Assembly (NCBI GenBank): GCA_020687605.1
Contig: JAJEQY010000005.1
Location: 23,704 to 87,703, forward strand
Direction of reading: 5' to 3'
DNA: 64,000 nt
Origin: Intestinimonas aquisgranensis
GTDB lineage: Bacteria; Bacillota; Clostridia; Oscillospirales; Oscillospiraceae
The notes under the pieces were generated by a model. It was not told the DNA's origin and made no database searches. It saw nothing but the letters and a program-made list of their open reading frames with translations. Made by a program: the position numbers and the translations under genes. This document shows positions 16,541 through 23,777 of the stretch, in pieces. The stretch's first letter is position 1, and the number at the start of each line of letters is the position of its first letter.

Positions 16541-18796
16541 ATGAGCAAAAATCATTCAAAAAAGCGTTCCTGTACTCCAGGCGAGTTCGGGGCAAAAAAC
16601 AAAGGGGCATCTCATGAACCACTACGAATGTTGCCGGATAGCCCCCCTGCCTATAGGGATTCGGACCCCACCGATTCTGACGGATTCCGGCATCTACATC
16701 CCAATTATCCCGACCCATACGGGCCTTTGGAACCCCTCTCTGACGCCGTCATCCATTCGCTTACCAAGCGCGTCGTGGGGCACATGAAGAAGCTGCGCCC
16801 GGGACTGGATCTGGTCTACTGGAAGCGCGTTACCCGGCAGATTTTTTCCGAAGACGGGAAAAAGGTCCTGGTTAACCCTTCCAGAGCAGGGAGCGGAAAG
16901 TCCACCTGGATCCATGCCTTCCTGCTGACCCTGGCGGAGCTGTACGCCGAAGGAAATCCCCTCGCGGAAAGTTTGGGCGGGGTGCTTCTGGTCCTTCAGA
17001 AGGTAGAAGACCTAAACGCCGTCGCCCAGGCAGTGAACGCAGCTATTCCCCAAACAGAGGCCCCAGTGATGATCGCCCTGCAGAGTCTGACCCGCTCGGG
17101 CAAGGACCGACAGCTGTGCCGCAATCCGGATGCTCGTGACTTCCGAGACTGTGCGGGCTGTGACTACGCATCCGCCTGCCCACTGAAGCAATCCGGCGAG
17201 CAGGGAAAAAGGGCTTTTCTCCTGGGCGCCACACAAAAGCGATTCGGGGATCTGCGGGAAAATGGGACCCTGGACGGACAACTGCTCCGCCGGCTCCGTC
17301 CGGATGGCAGTGTGGTGCGCCGCCGGTTTATCATCTTCGATGAAAAGCCCACACTCTACCAGATCGCCGCACTGGACCAGCACAGTCTGAACGCCCTCTC
17401 GGACCGACTGGAGGAGCTGCCTGCCCGGCGTCAGATCAGTGACCAGCGTGTCAGCTCCTTGCAGGGGGACCTGAGTTATATAGGAGTACGGCCTTTTCAG
17501 AAACTCCGCCGTGAGTCCGTCATCTGGTTGCCAGAGGGGCGGTATGTCGAGGCGTTGGCGGGATTCTGTTCCCTGACAGGGGAGGATGGACACCGGCTGG
17601 AAACGCTGAAGATGAGGTTAGAAAAACTGTTGGGGCAAAACAGTGAGGAACTGCGGGCCTGTATGACGGTCCTGAAGGAACTGTACCTGGGGAAGGAGTG
17701 CCTCTTCTGCCGAACTGGCAGCTTCCGGATCTCCTGCGTCAAGGATGGGCTGGCGTGTCTCAAGGATCACCAGGCCCTGATCTTCGATGCGACTGCAGAG
17801 GTGGATGGGGACTATTTGCACAACCCCCACTTGAAGTTCCTGCGCACACCTGAGCCACCGGATATGAAACGGGTGACGTTCCATCTCTTCGTGCACCCAA
17901 AACTCAATCTATCCAGGGCTGCCGTGGAATCCAAGGCCTGGCTGATTGACGGCATGTGTGCGCTGGTGGAGCTGCTTCTAATGCAGTTTTCCGGCCAGAC
18001 TTTCCTTTGCGTCTACAAAAAGGATTCGACCAGGATTATGGCTTCCTTGAGCAAGTCGGCCAAAGAGCGGCTGGCCTTTATGGAGGACCCGGATTGGCCC
18101 GGTGAACAGACGCTCCCCTACTTTGGAGGCACCAACGGCAGCAACGCCTTCCGTGATTGCTCCAACGTGATCCTGCTGGGATATCCCCGGCTAAGTCCCG
18201 ATGTCTATCTGGAGCGGTGTTATGCGGCCTGGAAGGAGACAGGCGCCGAGACACAGATACGCAACATCCAGGAGATGATGTGTCACCAAGAGCGCCCATG
18301 GCAGATGGGTCTCCGGGCGATTCCTATGCTCACGGAATATGAAAATCACCATCTGGCCGCCCGCCTGGAGCAGGAAATCTACCGGTGCAAGCTGCGTAAT
18401 CCCTCCTTTTCGGGCGAGGTGCACGTCTTCCTCTTCTGCCCGCCCAAGGGGTGCTGGGAATTGCTGCAAGGTCGCTTTCCGGGGCACTGTGAGGTGATCG
18501 TGAAGGAACTCCCGGACTGTGTGGCCGAGTGCCTGGAGGAGCGCCGCAGCTATGCCGGCCGCCCCACTGCCTATTTGAGAATAAAGCGTTTTCTGGATCA
18601 GTGGGATGGACAACCCATCTCAGTTTCTGAGCTCCGCACCCAGGCTGAAGTCAGCAAATCCGCCTGGAAGGAGCTCAGCGACAACGGACAGCTGTCTATG
18701 TTGCTGGCTCGGTTTGGGGCGGAGCGGACAGGCAGGGGAAGAAATACCCAAATCCGCCTTATTGCCTCTTCAGCAAATGGGCAAATCCCGGCCTGA
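16541..18796 (+). CDS. P-loop helicase-like protein with a four-cysteine cluster
   Basis: The 751-residue protein starts behind CGAAGGAGAAG. Walker A SRAGSGKST is at residues 114-122 and a DExx-type Walker B FIIFDEKP at 263-270. Between them lie Cys193, Cys204, Cys207 and Cys213 (C-x10-C-x2-C-x5-C). Placing four cysteines between motifs I and II is the hallmark of XPD/DinG-type Fe-S helicases, although zinc is also possible. The C-terminal part has LIFDATAEVDGDY, which resembles a later helicase motif. It pairs with the gene at 14911 and precedes the excisionase and integrase, so replication or unwinding of the excised element is likely. Confidence 0.75.
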   Translation: MSKNHSKKRSCTPGEFGAKNKGASHEPLRMLPDSPPAYRDSDPTDSDGFRHLHPNYPDPYGPLEPLSDAVIHSLTKRVVGHMKKLRPGLDLVYWKRVTRQIFSEDGKKVLVNPSRAGSGKSTWIHAFLLTLAELYAEGNPLAESLGGVLLVLQKVEDLNAVAQAVNAAIPQTEAPVMIALQSLTRSGKDRQLCRNPDARDFRDCAGCDYASACPLKQSGEQGKRAFLLGATQKRFGDLRENGTLDGQLLRRLRPDGSVVRRRFIIFDEKPTLYQIAALDQHSLNALSDRLEELPARRQISDQRVSSLQGDLSYIGVRPFQKLRRESVIWLPEGRYVEALAGFCSLTGEDGHRLETLKMRLEKLLGQNSEELRACMTVLKELYLGKECLFCRTGSFRISCVKDGLACLKDHQALIFDATAEVDGDYLHNPHLKFLRTPEPPDMKRVTFHLFVHPKLNLSRAAVESKAWLIDGMCALVELLLMQFSGQTFLCVYKKDSTRIMASLSKSAKERLAFMEDPDWPGEQTLPYFGGTNGSNAFRDCSNVILLGYPRLSPDVYLERCYAAWKETGAETQIRNIQEMMCHQERPWQMGLRAIPMLTEYENHHLAARLEQEIYRCKLRNPSFSGEVHVFLFCPPKGCWELLQGRFPGHCEVIVKELPDCVAECLEERRSYAGRPTAYLRIKRFLDQWDGQPISVSELRTQAEVSKSAWKELSDNGQLSMLLARFGAERTGRGRNTQIRLIASSANGQIPA

Positions 18797-18850
18797 CAGA
18801 TATTGGAAATACATATTATATCTATAAATATAATGAGGGAGGATATCACC

Positions 18851-19054
18851 ATGAACGCAGATTTGAACATCTTAAACGGAAAACTTGTTTTCTCCCCGCA
18901 GGAGGCCTGCAGGATCCTTGGTGTCGGCCGGAACACCATATACTCTCTGCTGCACACGGGAGAGCTGGAGAGCATACGGATCGGGCGTCAATTCCGGATC
19001 ACCCGAGAAGCCATCTACCGCTATCTGGGCCTCAATTCCAATACTGCTTCGTAA
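18851..19054 (+). CDS. Excisionase-family protein (Xis-like)
   Basis: The ATG at 18851 has GGGAGGATAT upstream. The 67-residue product is an excisionase domain: LVFSPQEACRILGVGRNTIYSLL (HTH) and LESIRIGRQFRITREAIYRYL (wing with IGRQFR). It is immediately upstream of the integrase with a terminator between, the usual place for the recombination directionality factor of Tn916-like and tRNA/tmRNA-targeting elements. It should tip the integrase reaction towards excision. Confidence 0.88.
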   Translation: MNADLNILNGKLVFSPQEACRILGVGRNTIYSLLHTGELESIRIGRQFRITREAIYRYLGLNSNTAS

Positions 19055-19060
19055 TATTTG

Positions 19061-19092
19061 GAGGGGTTCCTGATGGGGAGCCCCTCTATTTT
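19061..19092 (+). terminator. Hairpin between xis-like gene and integrase
   Basis: GAGGGG and CCCCTC arms around a partly paired centre are followed by TATTTTTT. This probably lowers integrase expression relative to the upstream genes. Confidence 0.7.
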
Positions 19093-19109
19093 TTAAGGAG
19101 GATCATCTT

Positions 19110-20267
19110 ATGCCGCGCAGACGAGTGGAACGCAACATTTCCTATGATGAGGAGCGAAAGCTCTATTATGTCAACCTAGACTATGGACCGGACCCCCAAA
19201 CGGGCAAGCAGGTGAAAGCAAGCCGTACCTTCACCAAAATCAGGCAGGCCCGATCTGCGCTCCGGAAGCACGAACTGGCACGGGAATCGGGACGAGTTGT
19301 AAAACCCAGAGAACTCACATTGGAGGAGTGGCTGACCACCTGGATGAACGATGTGATCTCTCTTAGCCGCGCTGTCACCACGGTATATGCCTACCAGAAT
19401 ATCATCCATTCCCACATCATTCCGGCCCTGGGCGCTCAGCCGATTCAAAAAATAACACCCCAGCAGCTGCAGGCCTACTATGCCGCACTGATCCGCGACA
19501 AGCATCTCTGCAACAACACCGTGCGGAAACACCACGACCTGCTGAATGCCGCCTTCAAAGCCGCTGTCAAGCAGGGCATTCTCCTTTCGAACCCCGCCGA
19601 ACGTGTAGAAGCCCCCAAACCACATCCGCCGGAGATCCATTACTACTCTCTGGAGGATCTTCAGCGGCTGCTCACCCTCTGCAAAGGAACCCGCATCGAA
19701 GTTCTGGTCAAACTGGCGGGTTTGCTCGGCCTGCGCCGGGAAGAGATTCTGGGGCTGACCTGGGACCATGTGGACTTTCATTCTCATAAACTGGAAATCG
19801 TAACCGTCCGCACCGCTGCCGGTAAGACAGTTGTTACCAAAGAACCCAAAACGGCAACTTCCAAGCGGACACTGTACATGCCCGCCGACCTGGAGGACGC
19901 CCTGAAACGTGAGGCCCAGAAACAGGCTCACTTCAAAGCATACCTGGGCAGTTCCTATCATGACGGCGGCTATGTCTTCACCTATGAAGACGGCCGCCCC
20001 ATGCGGCCCAACTACGCCTCCGACCTATTCACCAAATTCATCCATGACCATGACCTCCCGCCTATCACCCTTCACGGCCTGAGACATAGCTTTGCCAGCA
20101 TTGCCAATGCAAAGGGAATTCCCATGTACGACATCGGAAAGGCTCTCGGACACAGCTCCCCTTCCACCACCAGCAAAATTTACACACACCTCTTGGACCC
20201 CGACCACAAAGACCTTTTGGAACGAATGTGGGGAAGTCCGCCGGTTCAGGAAAAAGCGCAAAAATGA
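19110..20267 (+). CDS. int: Tyrosine recombinase (phage/ICE-type integrase)
   Basis: The 385-residue protein has an N-terminal arm-binding domain (residues 1-60, with an AP2-like YYVNLDYGPDPQTGK), a SAM-like core-binding domain (about 70-165) and a C-terminal catalytic domain. The catalytic set is visible: Arg in LLGLRREE (about 209), Lys in TATSKRT (about 252), HGLRH (322-326), His in LGHSS (348) and Tyr in KIYTH (358). Start ATG follows TAAGGAGGATC. The gene ends 138 bp from the 3' end of ssrA, so the attachment site is almost certainly the tmRNA 3' end, as for many relatives. Confidence 0.95.
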   Translation: MPRRRVERNISYDEERKLYYVNLDYGPDPQTGKQVKASRTFTKIRQARSALRKHELARESGRVVKPRELTLEEWLTTWMNDVISLSRAVTTVYAYQNIIHSHIIPALGAQPIQKITPQQLQAYYAALIRDKHLCNNTVRKHHDLLNAAFKAAVKQGILLSNPAERVEAPKPHPPEIHYYSLEDLQRLLTLCKGTRIEVLVKLAGLLGLRREEILGLTWDHVDFHSHKLEIVTVRTAAGKTVVTKEPKTATSKRTLYMPADLEDALKREAQKQAHFKAYLGSSYHDGGYVFTYEDGRPMRPNYASDLFTKFIHDHDLPPITLHGLRHSFASIANAKGIPMYDIGKALGHSSPSTTSKIYTHLLDPDHKDLLERMWGSPPVQEKAQK

Positions 20268-20364
20268 GCCCGGCAATAAACGTTTTCTGTCGTGTGCACT
20301 CCCCCATATCTACCACAGTATCTACCATAGGCAGTAATTTGGAATATAATGTTCTCATTTCTAT

Positions 20365-20405
20365 AAAAAACAGGTCGGAAATCAAAAGATTTCCGACCTG
20401 TTTTT
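20365..20405. terminator. Bidirectional intrinsic terminator at the element/ssrA junction
   Basis: AAAAAACAGGTCGGAAATC pairs with GATTTCCGACCTGTTTTT around an AAAA loop. It has A- and T-runs on both sides, so it ends both the integrase transcript and ssrA. Confidence 0.9.
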
Positions 20406-20430
20406 GGTGGAGGCGGGGGGAGTTGAACCC
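20405..20430. other. Predicted attachment site at the tmRNA 3' end
   Basis: The 3' CCA-end and T-arm of ssrA lie next to the integrase. This segment is the expected att core; the matching copy at the other end was not found in the window. Confidence 0.45.
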
Positions 20431-20760
20431 CCGTCCGAAAACGTTTTGACAGGAACTTCTCCGGGCGCAGACGGTTTATTGGAATTCCCTTCCCAGAGCG
20501 CGAGCCGTCACGCTCAGAGGGTCGGTAGCTTCATCATTCATGGTGCGCTCAAAGCTTTGCGCACGCACGGTCCCCACTAAAATGACGCCCCGAACCGGCT
20601 CGTGGGCCTTCCGGCCGGGACGGTCACGGGCTAATTAGGCCGCGACGAGTTCGTAATCGTTGTTGTTCTTTAATTTATAAAGAATGCCCGTTTTAAGGTG
20701 GCCAGGCGCCACCGCCCGCTATTCCTGCCTCCGCGTCCCCGTCGAAACCGGTACGCCCCC
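20405..20760 (-). ncRNA. ssrA: Transfer-messenger RNA
   Basis: Reading the minus strand, the 5' end GGGGGCGTACCGGTTTCGAC at 20760 and the 3' end CGCCTCCACCA at 20405 form the tRNA-like acceptor (seven pairs with one G-U). The T-arm GGGGGTTCAACTCCCCC is intact. The tag frame lies at about 20635-20670 and ends NNNDYELVAA followed by TAA, a normal hydrophobic proteolysis tag. Length is about 356 nt. With SmpB encoded 2.4 kb upstream it rescues stalled ribosomes. The gene is complete despite the adjacent integrative element. Confidence 0.95.
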
Positions 20761-21004
20761 TCGTCGAGGCAAAGTCCGCTCTGTTCGGGACACCCGCCAA
20801 AGGCGGCTATCCCTCACCCCGCTCCCTTGCCTCTCCTCTCCAAACCGACCCGCTTGCGCTGGGCTCCGGTTTGGTTTGGGGATACGGTCAGGTCACGGCA
20901 TCTGTTTACAGACTTTGCCCTGTGGCGGCTCCGCCGCCGTGCGGTAGGAGAGACAGGCGCTCCCCCCTCCCCGTTCCGGGGAGGGGAGCACGCCGATTTT
21001 TGAT
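20761..21004. other. Intergenic spacer upstream of ssrA
   Basis: These 244 bp between the cyclophilin stop and the tmRNA 5' end hold no gene I can support. A GC-rich hairpin (GCTCCCC... with ...GGGGAGC) lies near 20960-20991 just past the cyclophilin stop and may end that transcript. It lacks a T-run. Confidence 0.45.
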
Positions 21005-21526
21005 TTACACCTTCTCAGGGGCGGGGTAATCCACGCCGAAGGTCTCCACGGTCATGGACTTGATACGCTGATCCTCCAGCGGCTTATCCATGTAGTTCCG
21101 CTTGGCATTCACGATGGCATCGGCCACGTCCATACCCTCGACGACCTTGCCGAAGGAGGCATACTGGCCGTCCAGATGGGGCGCCTCCTCCACCATGATG
21201 AAGAACTGGCTGCCGGCGGAGTTGGGGCTCATGGCACGGGCCATGGACAGCACACCCCGCTCGTGCTTCAGCTCGTTCTTGAAGCCGTTTCCGGTGAACT
21301 CACCCTTGATGGAATAGCCCGGGCCGCCCATGCCGGTGCCCTGGGGGCAGCCGCCCTGGATCATAAAGCCGGGGATCACGCGGTGAAAGATCAGCCCGTC
21401 ATAGAAGCCGGACTGGACCAGGCTCACAAAGTTGTTGACCGTATTGGGTGCCACCTCAGGATAGAGCTCGGCCACCATCTTTCCGCCGTTCTCCATCTCG
21501 ATGGTCACGATGGGATTCTGAGCCAT
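21005..21526 (-). CDS. Cyclophilin-type peptidyl-prolyl cis-trans isomerase
   Basis: The 173-residue single-domain cyclophilin has no signal peptide and is therefore cytosolic. FHRVIPGFMIQGG (about 48-60) holds the catalytic Arg and Phe, SAGSQFFI the second active-site block, and HLDGQYASFGKVVEGMD the end of the fold. It isomerises Xaa-Pro bonds during folding. The Shine-Dalgarno AGGAGTG overlaps the insertion point of the IS110 element. Before that insertion the gene started only about 59 bp downstream of smpB, so it was probably in the smpB operon. Confidence 0.95.
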   Translation of the reverse strand: MAQNPIVTIEMENGGKMVAELYPEVAPNTVNNFVSLVQSGFYDGLIFHRVIPGFMIQGGCPQGTGMGGPGYSIKGEFTGNGFKNELKHERGVLSMARAMSPNSAGSQFFIMVEEAPHLDGQYASFGKVVEGMDVADAIVNAKRNYMDKPLEDQRIKSMTVETFGVDYPAPEKV

Positions 21527-21554
21527 GGGAAAACACTCCTATTACAATAAATTT

Positions 21555-21770
21555 GGACAAGGAAGCCGGGCAGCCAGTCCGGTTTCCCCTCCATCTCGTG
21601 CCTAAGCTACAATAAGAGGAGCAACTGGCTGACCATTCACTCCTTGGGCTTCTATGTCCGTTAGAAAGACTGTCAGCCATCCTCTTGTTGCAGCGTTCGA
21701 TTTGAGCAGGTTGAGCCACCGGATGCCGGAGAGTTCGTGTCACCCAATAGATTGAATCGGCAGCGAGAAA
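21555..21770 (+). ncRNA. Candidate IS110 bridge RNA
   Basis: The left end folds into three consecutive units. A 5' stem-loop pairs 21561-21569 with 21579-21587. Loop 1 (21633-21672) is closed by AAGAGGA + TGGCTGA pairing with TCAGCCA + TCCTCTT and has a 5-nt left bulge. Loop 2 (21703-21754) is closed by GTTGC + CGATT pairing with AATCG + GCAGC and has a 6-nt left bulge. Loop 1 carries CACTCCT, identical to the left flank plus core, and GAAAG, complementary to CTTTC of the right flank. Loop 2 carries AGCAGGT, identical to the right end of the element, and AATAG, complementary to CTATT of its left end. This is the target-loop/donor-loop logic of the IS621 bridge RNA. Confidence 0.75.
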
Positions 21771-21813
21771 AGATGGATTCCGGTTGCAGATTCGTTGTAT
21801 TGGAGGAATGTGG

Positions 21814-23022
21814 ATGAACTGCGTTGGCATCGATATTTCCAAAGGAAAAAGCATGATCGCCGTCATGCGGCCCTTCGGAGAGGTGGTAGTCTCACCCTTT
21901 GAGGTACTTCACACCGACAGCGGACTGAGTAAGCTGGCAAGGCTGCTCAAAAGTCTGGACGGTGAGACCCGTGTGGTGATGGAGTCCACGGGCAATTACC
22001 ACGCGCCGGTGGCCTGGCTGCTCCACGACGCGGGGCTTTATGTCTCCGTAGTCAATGCAATGCTGGTGCATGACTATGGGAACAACAGTTTAAGACGGGC
22101 CAAGACTGACAAGAAGGATGCCGTGAAGCTGGCCAACTACGGCCTTGACCACTGGCTCACGCTACCGAGATATGTCCCGGAGGAAGATACCCGGCTCATG
22201 CTGAAGTCTTGCTACCGGCAGTACCAGCAGTATTCCAAAGTGCGGACCATGCTGAAGAACAACCTGATTTCCCTCCTGGACACCGCTTTCCCGGACGCAA
22301 ACCGCCTGTTTACCAGTCCGCCCCGCGCCGACGGCAGCGAGAAATGGGTGGACTTTGTAGCTGCTTTTTGGCACTGCGAGTGCGTCTGCGGCCTGTCTGA
22401 GAAGGCCTTTACCGCCAAGTACCAGAAATGGTGCAAAAAGCACGGCTACAATTTCAGCGAAGATAAGGCGCTGGACATTTACGCTTCCGCCTGTGGACAC
22501 TTCGGTGTCATGCCCAAAACGGATACCGCAAAACTTTTGGTAGAACAGGCCATTTCTCAACTCCGGGCAACTTCCGCCGCGTTAGCTGCTCTTAAGCAGG
22601 AGATGCAGTCTCTGGCGGCTTCTCTGCCGGAGTATCCTGTGGTGATGGAGATGTTTGGTGTTGGCCCCGCGCTCGGCCCCCAACTCATGGCTGAAATTGG
22701 CGATGTGCGCCGTTTTCATTCCAAGAAAGCGCTGGTGGCCTTTGCAGGCATTGACGCCCCTCCTTACCAATCCGGCCAAATGGATATTCGTAGCCGCAGC
22801 ATTTCCAAGCGGGGATCTGCCTCGCTGCGCAGAACGCTTTTTCTGGTGATGGGCGTTCTCCTGCAATGCGCTCCAATGGATGAGCCGGTCTACCAGTTCA
22901 TGAACAAGAAACGCTCTGAGGGCAAGCCCTACCGTGTCTACATGATGGCCTCCGCCAACAAGTTCCTGCGCATTTACTATGCTTCTGTGAAAGCCTACTT
23001 GGATTCTCTGGAACACGACTGA
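21814..23022 (+). CDS. IS110-family transposase (DEDD recombinase)
   Basis: From the ATG at 21814 (TTGGAGGAATG upstream) the protein has 402 residues. The N-terminal RuvC-like domain shows GIDISKGK (Asp), VMESTGNYHAP (Glu) and RAKTDKKDAVKLA (Asp-x3-Asp), the DEDD set of IS110 enzymes. The C-terminal Transposase_20 domain has MFGVGPALGPQLMAEIG and RSRSISKRGSASLRR, where the conserved catalytic serine lies. The reading frame is intact, so the element may be active. It would use the bridge RNA in its own 5' region to choose targets. Confidence 0.96.
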   Translation: MNCVGIDISKGKSMIAVMRPFGEVVVSPFEVLHTDSGLSKLARLLKSLDGETRVVMESTGNYHAPVAWLLHDAGLYVSVVNAMLVHDYGNNSLRRAKTDKKDAVKLANYGLDHWLTLPRYVPEEDTRLMLKSCYRQYQQYSKVRTMLKNNLISLLDTAFPDANRLFTSPPRADGSEKWVDFVAAFWHCECVCGLSEKAFTAKYQKWCKKHGYNFSEDKALDIYASACGHFGVMPKTDTAKLLVEQAISQLRATSAALAALKQEMQSLAASLPEYPVVMEMFGVGPALGPQLMAEIGDVRRFHSKKALVAFAGIDAPPYQSGQMDIRSRSISKRGSASLRRTLFLVMGVLLQCAPMDEPVYQFMNKKRSEGKPYRVYMMASANKFLRIYYASVKAYLDSLEHD

Positions 23023-23195
23023 TTTCCCAGCGTTATACCATCTGGCTGGCCGCCGTTTTAATTTTGAAACGCTCAGCGGCTTGATTTTGTGTTGCCTTTT
23101 TTGCTTCTCTAAAAATCTGAAATTTCTACTTGACTTTTATTAGCAGGTCTTTCAAATCAGGGTACAGGACATCATCCTGCCCCCATGTCGCTTTT

Positions 23196-23663
23196 TCAAT
23201 AACGGCTGCGGTCCTTCCGGGCCCGGTCTATCTCCCGCTTGGCATCCCGGGCGGCGGCGGCGTCCCGCTTGTCGTAGAGCTTTTTACCTTTGCACAGGCC
23301 CACTTCCAGCTTGATGCGGGGACCTTTGAAGTAGACCGACAGAGGCACCAGCGCGTAGCCGTCCTGCTTCACCTTGGCGAAAAGCCGCAGGATCTCCCGC
23401 TTGTGCATGAGCAGACGGCGAGGCCGCAGGGGGTCACGGTTAAAGATATTCCCCTTCTCATAGGGGCTCACGTGCATGCCGTGGACCACCATCTGCCCGT
23501 CCTTGATGATGCAGAAGGCGTCCTTCAGGTTCACATTGCCCATACGGATGGACTTGACTTCCGTGCCGCACAGCTCGATGCCGGCCTCGTATTTGTCCTC
23601 CACGAAATAGTCGTGATAGGCCTTCCGATTGGAGGCGATAAGTTTGACCGGGGCGTGATCCAT
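23196..23663 (-). CDS. smpB: SsrA-binding protein SmpB
   Basis: The 155-residue length is normal. NRKAYHDYFVEDKYEAGIEL and TEVKSIRMG near the start, an HVSPYEKGN motif and the basic tail (KRDAAAARDAKREIDRARK) are characteristic; the tail inserts into the empty mRNA channel. SmpB delivers tmRNA to stalled ribosomes, and ssrA is downstream on the same strand after the cyclophilin. The promoter is at 23695-23722. The IS110 insertion now separates it from the cyclophilin gene. Confidence 0.97.
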   Translation of the reverse strand: MDHAPVKLIASNRKAYHDYFVEDKYEAGIELCGTEVKSIRMGNVNLKDAFCIIKDGQMVVHGMHVSPYEKGNIFNRDPLRPRRLLMHKREILRLFAKVKQDGYALVPLSVYFKGPRIKLEVGLCKGKKLYDKRDAAAARDAKREIDRARKDRSRY

Positions 23664-23694
23664 GGCGCGCCTCCTTTCTCAGGACTGGAAAATG

Positions 23695-23722
23695 ATTATA
23701 CCACACTTCCATGCGATTTAAA
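23695..23722 (-). promoter_or_regulatory. smpB promoter
   Basis: On the minus strand TTTAAA, 16-bp spacer, TATAAT. The AAGGAGG Shine-Dalgarno precedes the start codon. Confidence 0.65.
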
Positions 23723-23731
23723 AGCAGAACT

Positions 23732-23764
23732 TTGCCCCGGCCAGCTTTTTTCCGGCCGGGGCAA
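23732..23764 (-). terminator. Terminator after the Ig-like protein gene
   Basis: TTGCCCCGGCC pairs with GGCCGGGGCAA in an 11-bp stem between the Big2-domain gene and smpB. Confidence 0.75.
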
Positions 23765-23777
23765 GTCTGTTTCAAGC

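Larger units (their letters stand above)
5860..20404 (+). mobile_element. Integrative element next to ssrA (left boundary uncertain)
   Basis: The right boundary is set by the integrase beside the tmRNA 3' end. The content between the IS256 scar and ssrA is typical of an integrative element (two excisionase-like genes, XRE regulator, DUF3846, DUF6809, helicase-like protein, integrase). There is no relaxase, VirB4, VirD4 or phage structural gene, so it would be a mobilisable or satellite-like element. I searched the left side by eye for a second copy of the tmRNA end and found none. The left edge at about 5.9 kb is therefore an inference, and the 1-5.3 kb catabolic cluster could also be cargo. 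Confidence 0.5.
21541..23150 (+). mobile_element. IS110-family insertion sequence (1.6 kb) with predicted ends
   Basis: The ends are inferred from guide matches and a CT core. The left flank ends CACTC-CT at 21539-21540 and the right end reads AGCAGGT-CT at 23149-23150. Removing 21541-23150 rejoins CACTC-CT with TTCAAATC and restores a stronger Shine-Dalgarno (GAAAGGAGTG on the minus strand) for the cyclophilin. As expected for IS110, there are no terminal inverted repeats and the non-coding left end is long. The element carries one transposase gene and a candidate bridge RNA. Confidence 0.8.

Noticed and set aside
20941..20995. GC-rich hairpin near the cyclophilin end as a riboswitch or small RNA
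   Set aside because: Simple inverted G/C tracts without conserved motif; best seen as a weak terminator.
23159..23183. CAGGA/TCCTG hairpin downstream of smpB as a terminator
   Set aside because: Only five to seven pairs and no T-run on the minus strand.
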